Program-made: the position numbers and the translations under genes
Notes under the pieces: generated by a model
What the model was told of the DNA's origin: nothing
What the model saw: the letters and a program-made list of their open reading frames with translations, nothing else
The model's database searches: none
In this document: piece by piece, positions 1 to 6,659 of the stretch
How the letters are laid out: the number at the start of each line of letters is the position of its first letter
Numbering within the stretch: the stretch's first letter is position 1
From: Candidatus Delongbacteria bacterium
Lineage (GTDB): Bacteria; JAGOEH01
Assembly (NCBI GenBank): GCA_017997825.1
Contig: JAGOEH010000069.1
Span: 1 to 15,431 of the forward strand
Reading direction: 5' to 3'
DNA: 15,431 nucleotides

Positions 1-1
1 C

Positions 2-1036
2 CATCTGGAACCTCGGCTCAACCTGGGACTGGGGCGAGAACTCTCATCGCGATGGGGTTTGGGCTACAATACCGCTTCCGGGGATTGGGACTGGCAGATC
101 GCCGGATCCTGGCGGGTCCTCGGATCCTCACGGATCCCAGGCCGGACCGGATTGCATCTGCTGGCCAATGCCCGCCAGTTCACCGATATCCAGGGCGATC
201 ACGATGTCTATGGTCGGCTGATTCCGTCACTGCTTCCACTCCAGGGCCGGCGGGAATACTGGAATTATTTCCGCAATCGCACGCTGGAAGCCGGCCTGAT
301 GCTGACTCCGCCATTTCCGCCGCTTCGATTCAAGGCTCTCGTTTCCCACCAGCGGCAGCGATCGGTCGAATATAGCGACGAGTACCACCTGGTCGGCAGC
401 CGCTCATCCTCCCTCAACCGCCCCATTCCCGAAGGAGATCTGAATGCCCTCAATTTTGAGCTGACGGGATTCGAACGCTTACATGCCCCCCATCCCCTGG
501 TCCCCGAATTCAAGCTTCAGGCCGAGTATACCGACCGCTCCCGGCTGAATTCCGATTTCTCCTATCAGCGCTACTCGGGTCGCCTGATCTGGCAATTGAA
601 TACCTTCTATTCCCGTTATCTCCAGCCCAACTATCTCCGAATCATGCTGGTGGGTGGGACCGGCCGGGGCGACCTGCCGCCCCAGCGTTACGGTAGTCTG
701 GACGGGAATCTGCTGACTTACGCCCCGTTCGGGGTATTTCATACCCGCCTCAACCATCCGTATCAGGGCAACCGCTGGATGGCGGTATACGCCAAACACA
801 ATTTCCGGGCCATTCCCTTCCAGTGGATGGGACTGGATTGGGCCGCACGCCGCAACTGGCAACTGATCATCCATGCCGCTGCCGGCCGGGCATGGATCCA
901 CGGCGCCCCGCGCCCCCAATTCCACCAGGAAATCGGATTCTCCCTGGTCAACATCATCCCCTGGGTGCAACTGGATCTATCCCGGCGACTGGATCAGAGC
1001 GGATGGGTCTTCAGCTTCAGTCTTCACTTCAACTGA
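2..1036 (+). CDS. DUF5686-like outer-membrane beta-barrel protein, 3' part only
   Basis: The reading frame is open from the first bases of the window, so the true start lies upstream and at least 344 residues are visible. The protein is rich in alternating polar/aromatic stretches (many Tyr, Trp, Phe and Arg), has no cytoplasmic enzyme motifs, and ends in Phe-Ser-Leu-His-Phe-Asn. This is the look of a C-terminal outer-membrane barrel. The stretch around 715-830 (a Phe-His-Thr-Arg-Leu strand, then a 'KHNF...IPFQWMGL' segment) and the late 'EIGFSLVNII' segment followed by a final strand resemble the C-terminal barrel of DUF5686 proteins. Those are FCB-group outer-membrane proteins distantly related to Omp85/BamA. 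I assign the family from remembered motif patterns, so it could be another barrel family. No substrate can be inferred. A GC-rich hairpin follows 18 bases after the stop. Confidence 0.6.
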   Translation, partial: HLEPRLNLGLGRELSSRWGLGYNTASGDWDWQIAGSWRVLGSSRIPGRTGLHLLANARQFTDIQGDHDVYGRLIPSLLPLQGRREYWNYFRNRTLEAGLMLTPPFPPLRFKALVSHQRQRSVEYSDEYHLVGSRSSSLNRPIPEGDLNALNFELTGFERLHAPHPLVPEFKLQAEYTDRSRLNSDFSYQRYSGRLIWQLNTFYSRYLQPNYLRIMLVGGTGRGDLPPQRYGSLDGNLLTYAPFGVFHTRLNHPYQGNRWMAVYAKHNFRAIPFQWMGLDWAARRNWQLIIHAAAGRAWIHGAPRPQFHQEIGFSLVNIIPWVQLDLSRRLDQSGWVFSFSLHFN

Positions 1037-1053
1037 GATCAGCAGGCCGATTC

Positions 1054-1091
1054 GGCTGCCGGCTCGGGAACGAATCCCTCGGCCGGCGGCC
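1054..1091 (+). terminator. GC-rich hairpin after the barrel gene
   Basis: Bases 1054-1063 pair with 1082-1091 in a 10-bp stem with one G-T wobble. An inner GGG/CCC pairing (1066-1068 with 1076-1078) leaves a small loop. It starts 18 bases after the stop at 1036. There is no T-run after the stem, so it is not a textbook intrinsic terminator. It may end transcription with Rho help, or protect the mRNA 3' end. Confidence 0.4.
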
Positions 1092-1232
1092 AATCAACGG
1101 ACAGTGCCCCATCGTTTGAACGGGTGAGCTGCATGTCCCGTTATCCGGCAAAAAATCAAACTCAACTTTTACCATGCTCATTGATCAGTGAGCCTCTATA
1201 GCATTCGGGATCGGGAGCATATAATTTTGGGA

Positions 1233-1261
1233 TTGACATTTATGAATGAAGATATTATAAT
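1233..1261 (+). promoter_or_regulatory. Perfect-consensus promoter of serB
   Basis: TTGACA at 1233-1238 and TATAAT at 1256-1261 are separated by exactly 17 bases, matching the sigma70 consensus 12 of 12. Initiation is expected near 1268, giving a leader of about 79 bases before the serB ATG. Nothing else on the plus strand lies between it and serB. Confidence 0.85.
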
Positions 1262-1346
1262 TTTGCGGCACGCGGCATAAGAATGCGCCGCGGATAGAAA
1301 TCGGGCGGATATCCGTGCCGGCAACCCATTACGTCGGGAGACCACC

Positions 1347-2570
1347 ATGAACCGGAAAAAAGAGATCATACTGCTGAATGTATCCGGCGAGGACAAACCG
1401 GGGCTGACCTCATCGCTGACCCAGATCCTCTCCCAATACCAGGTCAACATTCTGGATATCGGCCAGGCCGTAATCCACAACACGCTGTCGCTGGGCATCC
1501 TGATCGAATTGCCGCCGGAAGCCGAGTCCTCCCCGATATTAAAAGATTTGTTGTTCAAGGCTTATGAACTGAATATCCGGATCCGCTTCAGCCCGATTCC
1601 GGAGGATGAATACCAGGAATGGGTCAATTCGCAGGGTAAGGAGCGCTATATCATCACTCTGCTGGGACGCAAGCTGCGGGCTGAACAGATTGCCCGGGTA
1701 TCGGACGAGATTTACGGACAGGGACTCAATATCGATTTCATCTCCCGTCTGAGCGGCCGAATTCCCCTGGCAATGGAACAACCGCTGTCGCGCAGTTGCG
1801 TCGAGCTCTCGGTTCGGGGCAAACCGGCCGATCTGAACCGGATGAAAGCCGATTTCCTGATGATGTCCCAGGAGTACGGCATGGATATCGCCTTCCAGGT
1901 CGATAATGTTTACCGTCGCAACCGCCGGCTGGTCTGCTTCGATATGGATTCCACCCTGATCCAGGCCGAGGTGATTGTCGAACTGGCCAAAGCGGCCGGG
2001 GTGGGACCACAGGTCCATGAGATTACCGAAGCGGCCATGCGGGGCGAAATCGATTTCAAGGAAAGCTTCAAACGGCGGCTTTCGTTATTGAAGGGACTGG
2101 ATGAGTCGGTACTGAAAGGGATCGCCGAAGCCATCCCGATCACCGAAGGCGCCCAGCGCCTGATCTCGACCCTCAAAAAGTTCGGATATAAGATCGCCAT
2201 CCTCTCGGGCGGATTCACCTATTTCGGCAACTATCTCAAATCGCTGATGCCGATCGATTATGTCTATGCCAACGAACTGGAGATCGTGGACGGCAAACTG
2301 ACCGGCCGGCATCTCGGCGATATCGTGGATGGGACCCGCAAGGCGGATCTGCTGAAACTGATCGCCCAGGTGGAGGGCATTCAGCTTGATCAGGTCATTG
2401 CCGTCGGAGACGGTGCCAACGACCTGCCGATGATCAACCTGGCCGGCCTGGGCATCGCCTTCCACGCCAAGCCGGTCGTCAAGGAAAACGCCAGTCATGC
2501 CATCTCGACCCTCGGTCTGGACGGCATCCTGTACCTGCTCGGGTTCCGGGACCGCGACCTGGAAATCTGA
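1347..2570 (+). CDS. serB: Phosphoserine phosphatase with tandem ACT-like domains
   Basis: This cytoplasmic HAD-family enzyme hydrolyses O-phospho-L-serine to serine, the last step of the phosphorylated serine pathway. The 407-aa product has two ACT-like regulatory folds (about residues 6-75 and 92-168) ahead of the catalytic domain. The HAD motifs are complete: DMDST with D199 and D201, the SGGF serine S287, the lysine K332, and GDGAND with D355 and D359. A SerB-specific cap region (residues about 205-280, with the 'IVELAKAAG' and 'MRGEIDF' elements) is present. The tandem ACT arrangement resembles mycobacterial-type SerB2 and suggests amino-acid feedback, which is family knowledge not visible here. 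ATG 1347 is preceded by GGGAG with good spacing and lies downstream of a perfect promoter. The stop is 6 bp from the stop of the convergent STAS gene. Confidence 0.95.
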   Translation: MNRKKEIILLNVSGEDKPGLTSSLTQILSQYQVNILDIGQAVIHNTLSLGILIELPPEAESSPILKDLLFKAYELNIRIRFSPIPEDEYQEWVNSQGKERYIITLLGRKLRAEQIARVSDEIYGQGLNIDFISRLSGRIPLAMEQPLSRSCVELSVRGKPADLNRMKADFLMMSQEYGMDIAFQVDNVYRRNRRLVCFDMDSTLIQAEVIVELAKAAGVGPQVHEITEAAMRGEIDFKESFKRRLSLLKGLDESVLKGIAEAIPITEGAQRLISTLKKFGYKIAILSGGFTYFGNYLKSLMPIDYVYANELEIVDGKLTGRHLGDIVDGTRKADLLKLIAQVEGIQLDQVIAVGDGANDLPMINLAGLGIAFHAKPVVKENASHAISTLGLDGILYLLGFRDRDLEI

Positions 2571-2576
2571 CCGCGA

Positions 2577-2864
2577 TCAGGCAAGCATTTCGCCGAATCC
2601 GGCTACCATAAATACCTTTTTAACGTCGGGGCTGATGTTCCGTAATGCGAATCCGGCTTTACCCCGCTGTTTGTAATGGGTCAGACATATCCGCAGAAAC
2701 ATCGAGCTGATGAAGGTTACACCGGCCAGATCGAATACCGCCGGTTCCGCGGTAGCATCCAGCTTTTCCTTCAATCCGGCTTCCATTGCGCTGCAGGCCT
2801 GGGTATCGAGACGGGCCGGAAACCGGCATACCAGCTCGCCATTGATCACGTTACAGTCAACCAT
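2577..2864 (-). CDS. STAS-domain protein (anti-sigma-factor antagonist-like)
   Basis: This 95-aa single-domain protein has the SpoIIAA/STAS pattern: an N-terminal beta hairpin ('GELVCRFPARLDT'), then 'PAVFDLAGVTFISSMFLR', where the first or second Ser of the SS pair (about residues 53-54) is the candidate phosphorylation site. A C-terminal 'VKKVFMVAGFGEML' stretch is typical of the fold. The variant site has Ile-Ser-Ser rather than the classical Asp-Ser, as in the 'YISSAGLR' subgroup, but with Met-Phe where that subgroup has Ala-Gly. By family it would bind a serine-kinase/anti-sigma partner, and none is in the window. AAGGAG is well placed before ATG 2864. It lies 41 bp downstream of the aldehyde dehydrogenase on the same strand, so the two are probably co-transcribed. 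Confidence 0.85.
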   Translation of the reverse strand: MVDCNVINGELVCRFPARLDTQACSAMEAGLKEKLDATAEPAVFDLAGVTFISSMFLRICLTHYKQRGKAGFALRNISPDVKKVFMVAGFGEMLA

Positions 2865-2905
2865 ATGCTCTACTCCTTCATGTTATAGATGGTGTTAAAT
2901 CTCAA

Positions 2906-4351
2906 TTAACAATTTTTGTTGTACTCCAGCTCGATCTGATCCAAGTTGAGTTTCTGGTCATAGTATTTCTGCATATCGAAGTGGGTGAATCGGACATTTT
3001 CCCGGCGGCGGGCGATGCGCTGGATATTGAGCAGATGCCGGGCCGTAATATTGTCGGTAGTGATATTTTTGCCGCCGGAACCGCAGCCCAGGGTAAGGGA
3101 TACCGCCATGCGGTTGAAAAAGTAGCCGACCGCTCCCTGCGAGGAAGGGGTATTGACCACGATCCGACCGGCATTCATCAGCATGGCAAACTGGTTGATC
3201 TTTTTTTCATCATTGGAAAAGATACTGACGGTATGGCCGATACCTCCGAAATAGTTGAGCTCGATGCACAGATTAACGGCAGACTCAAAATCATCGACCT
3301 GATAGAAGGCCAGGATGGGGGCCAGGATTTCAGATGAGAGAGGGTAATCATCCCCGACACCGTCCAGGGCGGCCACCAGCAGTTTGACATCGTCCGGGGC
3401 CTCGATGTCGGCTTTGTCGGCAATGAATTTGGCTGATTTTCCGACAATATCGGCATTCATCAGCTTTTTCTCGCGGTTATACGCCAAATCTTCCAGTTTG
3501 GCAATCTCTTTTTTCTTGAGAATCATGGCGCCGCGCTGTTTCAGCTCATGAACAACCTGGGGAGCGATCTCCCGTTCCACTACCAGGGCCTGTTCACTGG
3601 CGCAGATCGTACCGTTGTCGAAGGTTTTGGATGCAAATATCTGGTCGACCGCGAACGGGATATCGGCGCTTTTTTCGATATACACCGGAACATTGCCGGC
3701 GCCCACTCCCAGGGCCGGAGTCCCTGAACTGTAGGCTGAATTGACCAGGCTGCCCCCGCCGGTCGCCAGAATCAGTGCCAATTTGGGATGGCTCATCAGG
3801 GCATGGGTCTGTTCCCGCGAGACCTGGGACAGCCACTGGATCACCCCTTCCGGCGCTCCGGCCTGCAGAGCCGCCTCATAACACACCCGCGCCGCTTCAC
3901 ACGAGCACTTGACCGCCTTCTTGGAGGGACAAATGATGACCGGATTTCGGGTTTTCAGCGCGATCATGATCTTGAAAATAGTGGTCGAGGTCGGATTGGT
4001 GACCGGAATAATGGCCAGTACCGGACCCAAAGGCTGGGCGATCTCGGTGATCCCGCTTGATTTATCTTCCGAAATGACACCCACCGTCTTAAGATCCCTT
4101 ATATCCTCATATAAATACTGGGTGGCCAACACATTCTTCATCACCTTGTCTTCCCAGCGTCCGATTCCGGTCTCCTCGGCCGCCATCTGAGCCAGCCGGA
4201 TCCGCTCGGCAAAGGCATCTTCCGCCACCCGCCGCACAATCCGATCCACCTCCTCCTGGGTATACTGAATGAACTCCGCGGCCGCCAATGATGCCGTGTG
4301 CATCAGATCCTCGATGTGCTGTAAAGATTGCAGCTTGTCCTCCATACTCAT
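2906..4351 (-). CDS. CoA-acylating aldehyde dehydrogenase (AdhE N-domain type)
   Basis: This predicted cytoplasmic enzyme interconverts acetyl-CoA (or another acyl-CoA) plus NADH with the aldehyde plus CoA and NAD. The 481-aa protein matches the aldehyde dehydrogenase half of AdhE: 'VLAIIPVTNPTSTTIFK' early, 'GGGSLVNSAYSSGTPALGVGAGN' near the cofactor site (split here at positions 200-225), and catalytic Cys250 in 'NGTICASEQ'. The Cys position is close to that of E. coli AdhE. The iron alcohol dehydrogenase half of AdhE is absent and does not follow downstream; a STAS gene does. EutE/PduP-type microcompartment enzymes are the alternative, but I see no encapsulation-type extension and no shell genes. 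ATG 4351 has a GGAAGGAG site just upstream. A putative promoter lies at 4469-4496. Substrate chain length cannot be decided from sequence. Confidence 0.9.
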   Translation of the reverse strand: MSMEDKLQSLQHIEDLMHTASLAAAEFIQYTQEEVDRIVRRVAEDAFAERIRLAQMAAEETGIGRWEDKVMKNVLATQYLYEDIRDLKTVGVISEDKSSGITEIAQPLGPVLAIIPVTNPTSTTIFKIMIALKTRNPVIICPSKKAVKCSCEAARVCYEAALQAGAPEGVIQWLSQVSREQTHALMSHPKLALILATGGGSLVNSAYSSGTPALGVGAGNVPVYIEKSADIPFAVDQIFASKTFDNGTICASEQALVVEREIAPQVVHELKQRGAMILKKKEIAKLEDLAYNREKKLMNADIVGKSAKFIADKADIEAPDDVKLLVAALDGVGDDYPLSSEILAPILAFYQVDDFESAVNLCIELNYFGGIGHTVSIFSNDEKKINQFAMLMNAGRIVVNTPSSQGAVGYFFNRMAVSLTLGCGSGGKNITTDNITARHLLNIQRIARRRENVRFTHFDMQKYYDQKLNLDQIELEYNKNC

Positions 4352-4468
4352 CGCTCCTTCCGTTGGGTAGTTGTTTTATTGTTTTCATGATTTTTAGTTC
4401 AAGTTTTGAATCCATTGCCGTATGATCGATAACCAACTTTAATTAACAAATAGTCAGTTATCCATTAC

Positions 4469-4496
4469 AATATAAATCAAATAGAATGAGAGTCAA
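4469..4496 (-). promoter_or_regulatory. Likely promoter of the aldehyde dehydrogenase-STAS operon
   Basis: Read on the minus strand, TTGACT (4496-4491) and TATATT (4474-4469) are separated by 16 bases in an AT-rich spacer about 120 bases upstream of the gene's ATG. Each box matches the sigma70 consensus 5 of 6. I looked for a Rex-type TTGTTAA-N4-TTAACAA operator, common at adhE genes, and found only a half-like TTGTTAA (4450-4444). Confidence 0.55.
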
Positions 4497-4504
4497 GAAA
4501 TTTT

Positions 4505-4531
4505 ATGGGGATAATTTTTTCCGGTCCCCAT
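4505..4531. other. Perfect 7-bp inverted repeat between YD gene and aldehyde dehydrogenase
   Basis: ATGGGGA (4505-4511) and TCCCCAT (4525-4531) are perfect inverted arms around a 13-base loop. The element sits 50 bases past the stop of the YD-repeat gene and just upstream of the -35 box of the dehydrogenase promoter. It could therefore be a weak terminator for the former or an operator for the latter. There is no proper T-run on the minus strand after it (AAAATTT), so a terminator role is uncertain. Confidence 0.35.
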
Positions 4532-4580
4532 CATCCCACGATTTTTCAGGCCCTACCCAATCCTATCCGATCGATTTTTT

Positions 4581-6044
4581 TTATTGAGGGGTTTCGGTTG
4601 CGGAATCGGGATCGGGTCTCCCGGTTCCGGCCAGGGTCTGATAGGTGAAGCGATAGATTTGATAATTGCCGGAATTGAAATCCCAACGGATCAGAACCAG
4701 ATTGCGATCTTGATCGTATTCAAACCGGATTTGGGCCGTCAATCCTTTCCGGCCCTTATATAATCCTTTAACCAACCGATCATAGCGGTCATGATCGAAA
4801 GTAATGGTTCCGGTCAGCCATTGGTCATAGTTTTCCCACTCGGCACTCACCAGCCGCCCATCACTGTCGTAGCGGTATTCTTCAAGCCCGATCGGCTTTT
4901 GATCCTTGATGAAGTACCGGCGGATCAATTGGCGGTCCGGATTGTATTCATACCGGAACATGGCCGGGGATTGATCGGAATAGGTACGATGGGAAGCAAT
5001 CAGCAACCCGGTGGAATCGTACTCATATCGGGTAAGGGTCTCCAGCCCGTCACGCCGGACAAAACACTTTTCCAGGAGTTGTCCCTCGGGACCGTAGGTA
5101 TAGTCGGAAGGACCGCCGGTCTTGCCGGAATAATCGTACTCCTCATGAATAAGCCGGAAACGGCAGGTATTGGCGTAAAATGGGCTGGAAAGCGAATAAT
5201 GGGGACAATTCAGCGGCTCATACTCATACCGGAAAACCTGCTGCCACGGCCCATTGAAGTCCCAGGTTTCGGTGGCAAGCCGACCGGGATGGTCAGGGAG
5301 ACCACCTTGGTCCGGCAGACCGCCTCGGTCAGGCAGACCGCCTCGGTCAGGGATATTAGGTGGATTATAGGTATACCGGATCACGGCCTTAACGGAATCC
5401 AGATCCTTCAGCACTGCCCGTAGAGGCTGCTGATCCTCACCATACTCATAATAGATCGTCCCGGTGATCCAGCCTTTATACCGGGTACAGCGCTGTTCGG
5501 TCAGGCGGTTATGATCATCATAGAAGAAAACCGCCAGACCGGTGACGCCGTCCGACTGGCTGAAATGCTCGGCGATTTTGTTTTGTCGGTCGTCATACTC
5601 ATAGGTTTCGGTCGAGGTGATCTGATCCGAATAAACACGGTGGATCTCGGCCAATCGGCCCTGTTCATCGTAACGGTAGTGATTGATCGATGATCGGCTG
5701 CCGTCCAGCAGTTCCCATATCGCCCGGTACAAAATTCCCCGGGAATTATATAGATAGGTGGTCACGCCCTTTTCACCGGAGGTATTGTCGTAATATAGTT
5801 TAGTTTTTCGAAATCCTCCCGATTCATCGTTTTTTTCCTGGGAATATTTCTTAATCCGAGAAAGCTCATCTGCTAGGCAGCTTGATATGAGCAAACCGAT
5901 TGAATGGGTCCGGCAGACCACCTTGGTCAGGGAGACCACCTTGGTCCGGCAGACCGAGCCGGTCAGGGATTGGATTTGAGGCCAAAGACCGTCGCATGCG
6001 ATCGGCAATACCATGATCAGCCCAGTCAGTATCAGGGTTCGCAT
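4581..6044 (-). CDS. YD-repeat (RHS-like) putative lipoprotein with inserted repeat arrays
   Basis: The 487-aa product begins with a short hydrophobic leader ending in 'LPIAC' (Cys17). This is a plausible but imperfect lipobox (Pro at -3), so it is probably exported and lipid-anchored. From about residue 75 to the end there are some 13-15 degenerate YD-type units of about 25-35 residues, each built around a Tyr-x-Tyr-Asp/Asn...Leu strand (for example 'YRYDEQGRL', 'YEYDSTGLL', 'YRYDSDGRL'). These resemble the beta strands of RHS/wall-associated proteins. The protein is much shorter than RHS toxins and has no terminal toxin domain or self-cleaving core that I can see. Residues about 26-46 and 231-251 are encoded by two copies of an 18-bp repeat array and look like insertions. 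ATG 6044 is preferred over the adjacent GTG 6047: it overlaps the stop of the upstream small gene (TGATG) and has GGGAAG at suitable distance. Function is unknown. Confidence 0.8.
   Translation of the reverse strand: MRTLILTGLIMVLPIACDGLWPQIQSLTGSVCRTKVVSLTKVVCRTHSIGLLISSCLADELSRIKKYSQEKNDESGGFRKTKLYYDNTSGEKGVTTYLYNSRGILYRAIWELLDGSRSSINHYRYDEQGRLAEIHRVYSDQITSTETYEYDDRQNKIAEHFSQSDGVTGLAVFFYDDHNRLTEQRCTRYKGWITGTIYYEYGEDQQPLRAVLKDLDSVKAVIRYTYNPPNIPDRGGLPDRGGLPDQGGLPDHPGRLATETWDFNGPWQQVFRYEYEPLNCPHYSLSSPFYANTCRFRLIHEEYDYSGKTGGPSDYTYGPEGQLLEKCFVRRDGLETLTRYEYDSTGLLIASHRTYSDQSPAMFRYEYNPDRQLIRRYFIKDQKPIGLEEYRYDSDGRLVSAEWENYDQWLTGTITFDHDRYDRLVKGLYKGRKGLTAQIRFEYDQDRNLVLIRWDFNSGNYQIYRFTYQTLAGTGRPDPDSATETPQ
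5291..5353. repeat. 18-bp tandem repeat array, copy A (inside YD gene)
   Basis: Three 18-bp units run from 5291, 5309 and 5327, plus a 9-base partial unit from 5345. The typical unit is GGTCAGGCAGACCGCCTC. Each unit contains GGTC and GACC, so the array is a chain of short inverted repeats (GGTC-N5-GACC and GACCG-N3-CGGTC) able to fold on either strand. In the gene's frame it encodes a Gly-Leu-Pro-Asp-(Gln/Arg)-Gly hexapeptide repeat (residues about 231-251) that interrupts the YD pattern. Confidence 0.9.
5907..5970. repeat. 18-bp tandem repeat array, copy B (N-terminus of YD gene)
   Basis: Three 18-bp units run from 5907, 5925 and 5943, plus a 10-base partial unit from 5961, clearly the same family as copy A (unit GGTCAGGGAGACCACCTT). 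The array start is 5907 (divisible by 3), whereas copy A starts at 5291 (remainder 2). The gene therefore reads the two arrays in different frames. Here it yields Cys-Arg-Thr-Lys-Val-Val-Ser-Leu-Thr type sequence just after the leader peptide, instead of the Gly-Leu-Pro-Asp repeat. Confidence 0.9.
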
Positions 6045-6187
6045 CACTCTTCCCTTTCACTTTTAAAATTTTTGAGTTTTTTACGAATCCGTTTATGGCT
6101 CTTTTTCTTGAACCAGCGTTTGGATTTGGTATGACTCAATTCGGGATGGGACGGCTTTTTCTCATTGTAGAGCTTGGATAGATTCAT
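6044..6187 (-). CDS. 47-aa highly basic small protein
   Basis: An ATG at 6187 opens a 48-codon frame ending in TGA at 6046-6044, whose A is also the first base of the YD gene's ATG (TGATG), a classical translational-coupling overlap. The product begins MNLSKLYNEKKPSHPEL. It is dominated by Lys/Arg (about one third of residues) in the second half ('KRWFKKKSHKRIRKKLKNFK'), with two Glu-rich positions at the end. It is hydrophilic, with no membrane helix or signal peptide. It might bind nucleic acid or ribosomes, which is inference from charge only. It lies 32 bases after the DUF3788 stop on the same strand, and no other gene explains this gap. The ribosome binding site is weak (GGATCC region), so translation may depend on the upstream gene. 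I do not recognise a family. Confidence 0.5.
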   Translation of the reverse strand: MNLSKLYNEKKPSHPELSHTKSKRWFKKKSHKRIRKKLKNFKSEREE

Positions 6188-6219
6188 GAGGATCCGTTTC
6201 GTTGGCAGGGATAAAAGGA

Positions 6220-6642
6220 TTATTTAAGATTCTTTTTATACCGGATGATGGTCAGGGCGTCCTCGACCGATTCAGGGCCGCGGATTTCGATCACCAGCGG
6301 AATCAGTTTTCCGATGGGAACGGCCTGATTGACCTGCTGTTTATAGGCCTCGTCGATCGGCAGCGCCATCACGCCGGCCCGGGTCTTCTCGGTAAAATAA
6401 AAGCTGAGTTTGAAACAGGCATCCCAGACCGAGAGCCAGAAAACGGTTTTCTTTTTATGAGTGACTTTGCCGAGCCAGGCTTTGCCGTCATTATAGTAAT
6501 GCCATTCCAGGCTCAGGGCCATTTCCGGTCCGACGAAACGTTCGATGAAATCGTGATAGATCGTGAAAACCGGACCCAGGGCAGCCTGCAGGATCGAATC
6601 GGTCGGGAAAATGGTCGGATCAGTCAGCACCATTTTATCCAT
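6220..6642 (-). CDS. DUF3788 family protein
   Basis: The 140-aa soluble protein fits the DUF3788 pattern: a central 'HKKKTVFWLSVWDACFKLSF' segment (strand with Lys-Lys-Thr and a Leu-Ser turn), then 'FTEKTRAGVMALPI' and a final 'PLVIEIRGPESVEDALTIIRYKK'. Members are small cytoplasmic proteins of unknown function, often near regulators. I chose ATG 6642 (protein starts MDKMVLTDP) because AAGGAA sits 8 bases upstream; the frame extends further up without a good start. The start is 17 bases below the stop of the histidine kinase, so it belongs to the same transcript. The 47-aa gene follows. Confidence 0.8.
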   Translation of the reverse strand: MDKMVLTDPTIFPTDSILQAALGPVFTIYHDFIERFVGPEMALSLEWHYYNDGKAWLGKVTHKKKTVFWLSVWDACFKLSFYFTEKTRAGVMALPIDEAYKQQVNQAVPIGKLIPLVIEIRGPESVEDALTIIRYKKNLK

Positions 6643-6659
6643 AGCGCCATTTCCTTGGG

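Larger units (their letters stand above)
1037..1346. other. Intergenic region upstream of serB
   Basis: This 310-base gap holds a strong hairpin at 1054-1091, a perfect sigma70-type promoter at 1233-1261, and a leader of about 75-80 bases before serB. Within the leader, an imperfect hairpin (arms near 1265-1277 and 1284-1291, GCGGC/GCCGC type) and a 10-bp palindrome CGGATATCCG (1306-1315) are visible. No convincing small gene was found. Confidence 0.6.

Noticed and set aside
1133-1201. 22-codon frame before serB (MSRYPAKNQTQLL...)
   Set aside because: It has only a weak ribosome-site-like GGTGAG, no recognisable sequence, and lies upstream of the clear serB promoter. A chance frame is the simpler reading.
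4444-4450. Rex-like half-site TTGTTAA upstream of the aldehyde dehydrogenase
   Set aside because: The second half-site (TTAACAA at 4-base spacing) is absent.
5291-5970. 18-bp repeats as a CRISPR array
   Set aside because: Units are directly abutting with no unique spacers, are too short, lie inside a coding frame, and no cas genes are nearby.
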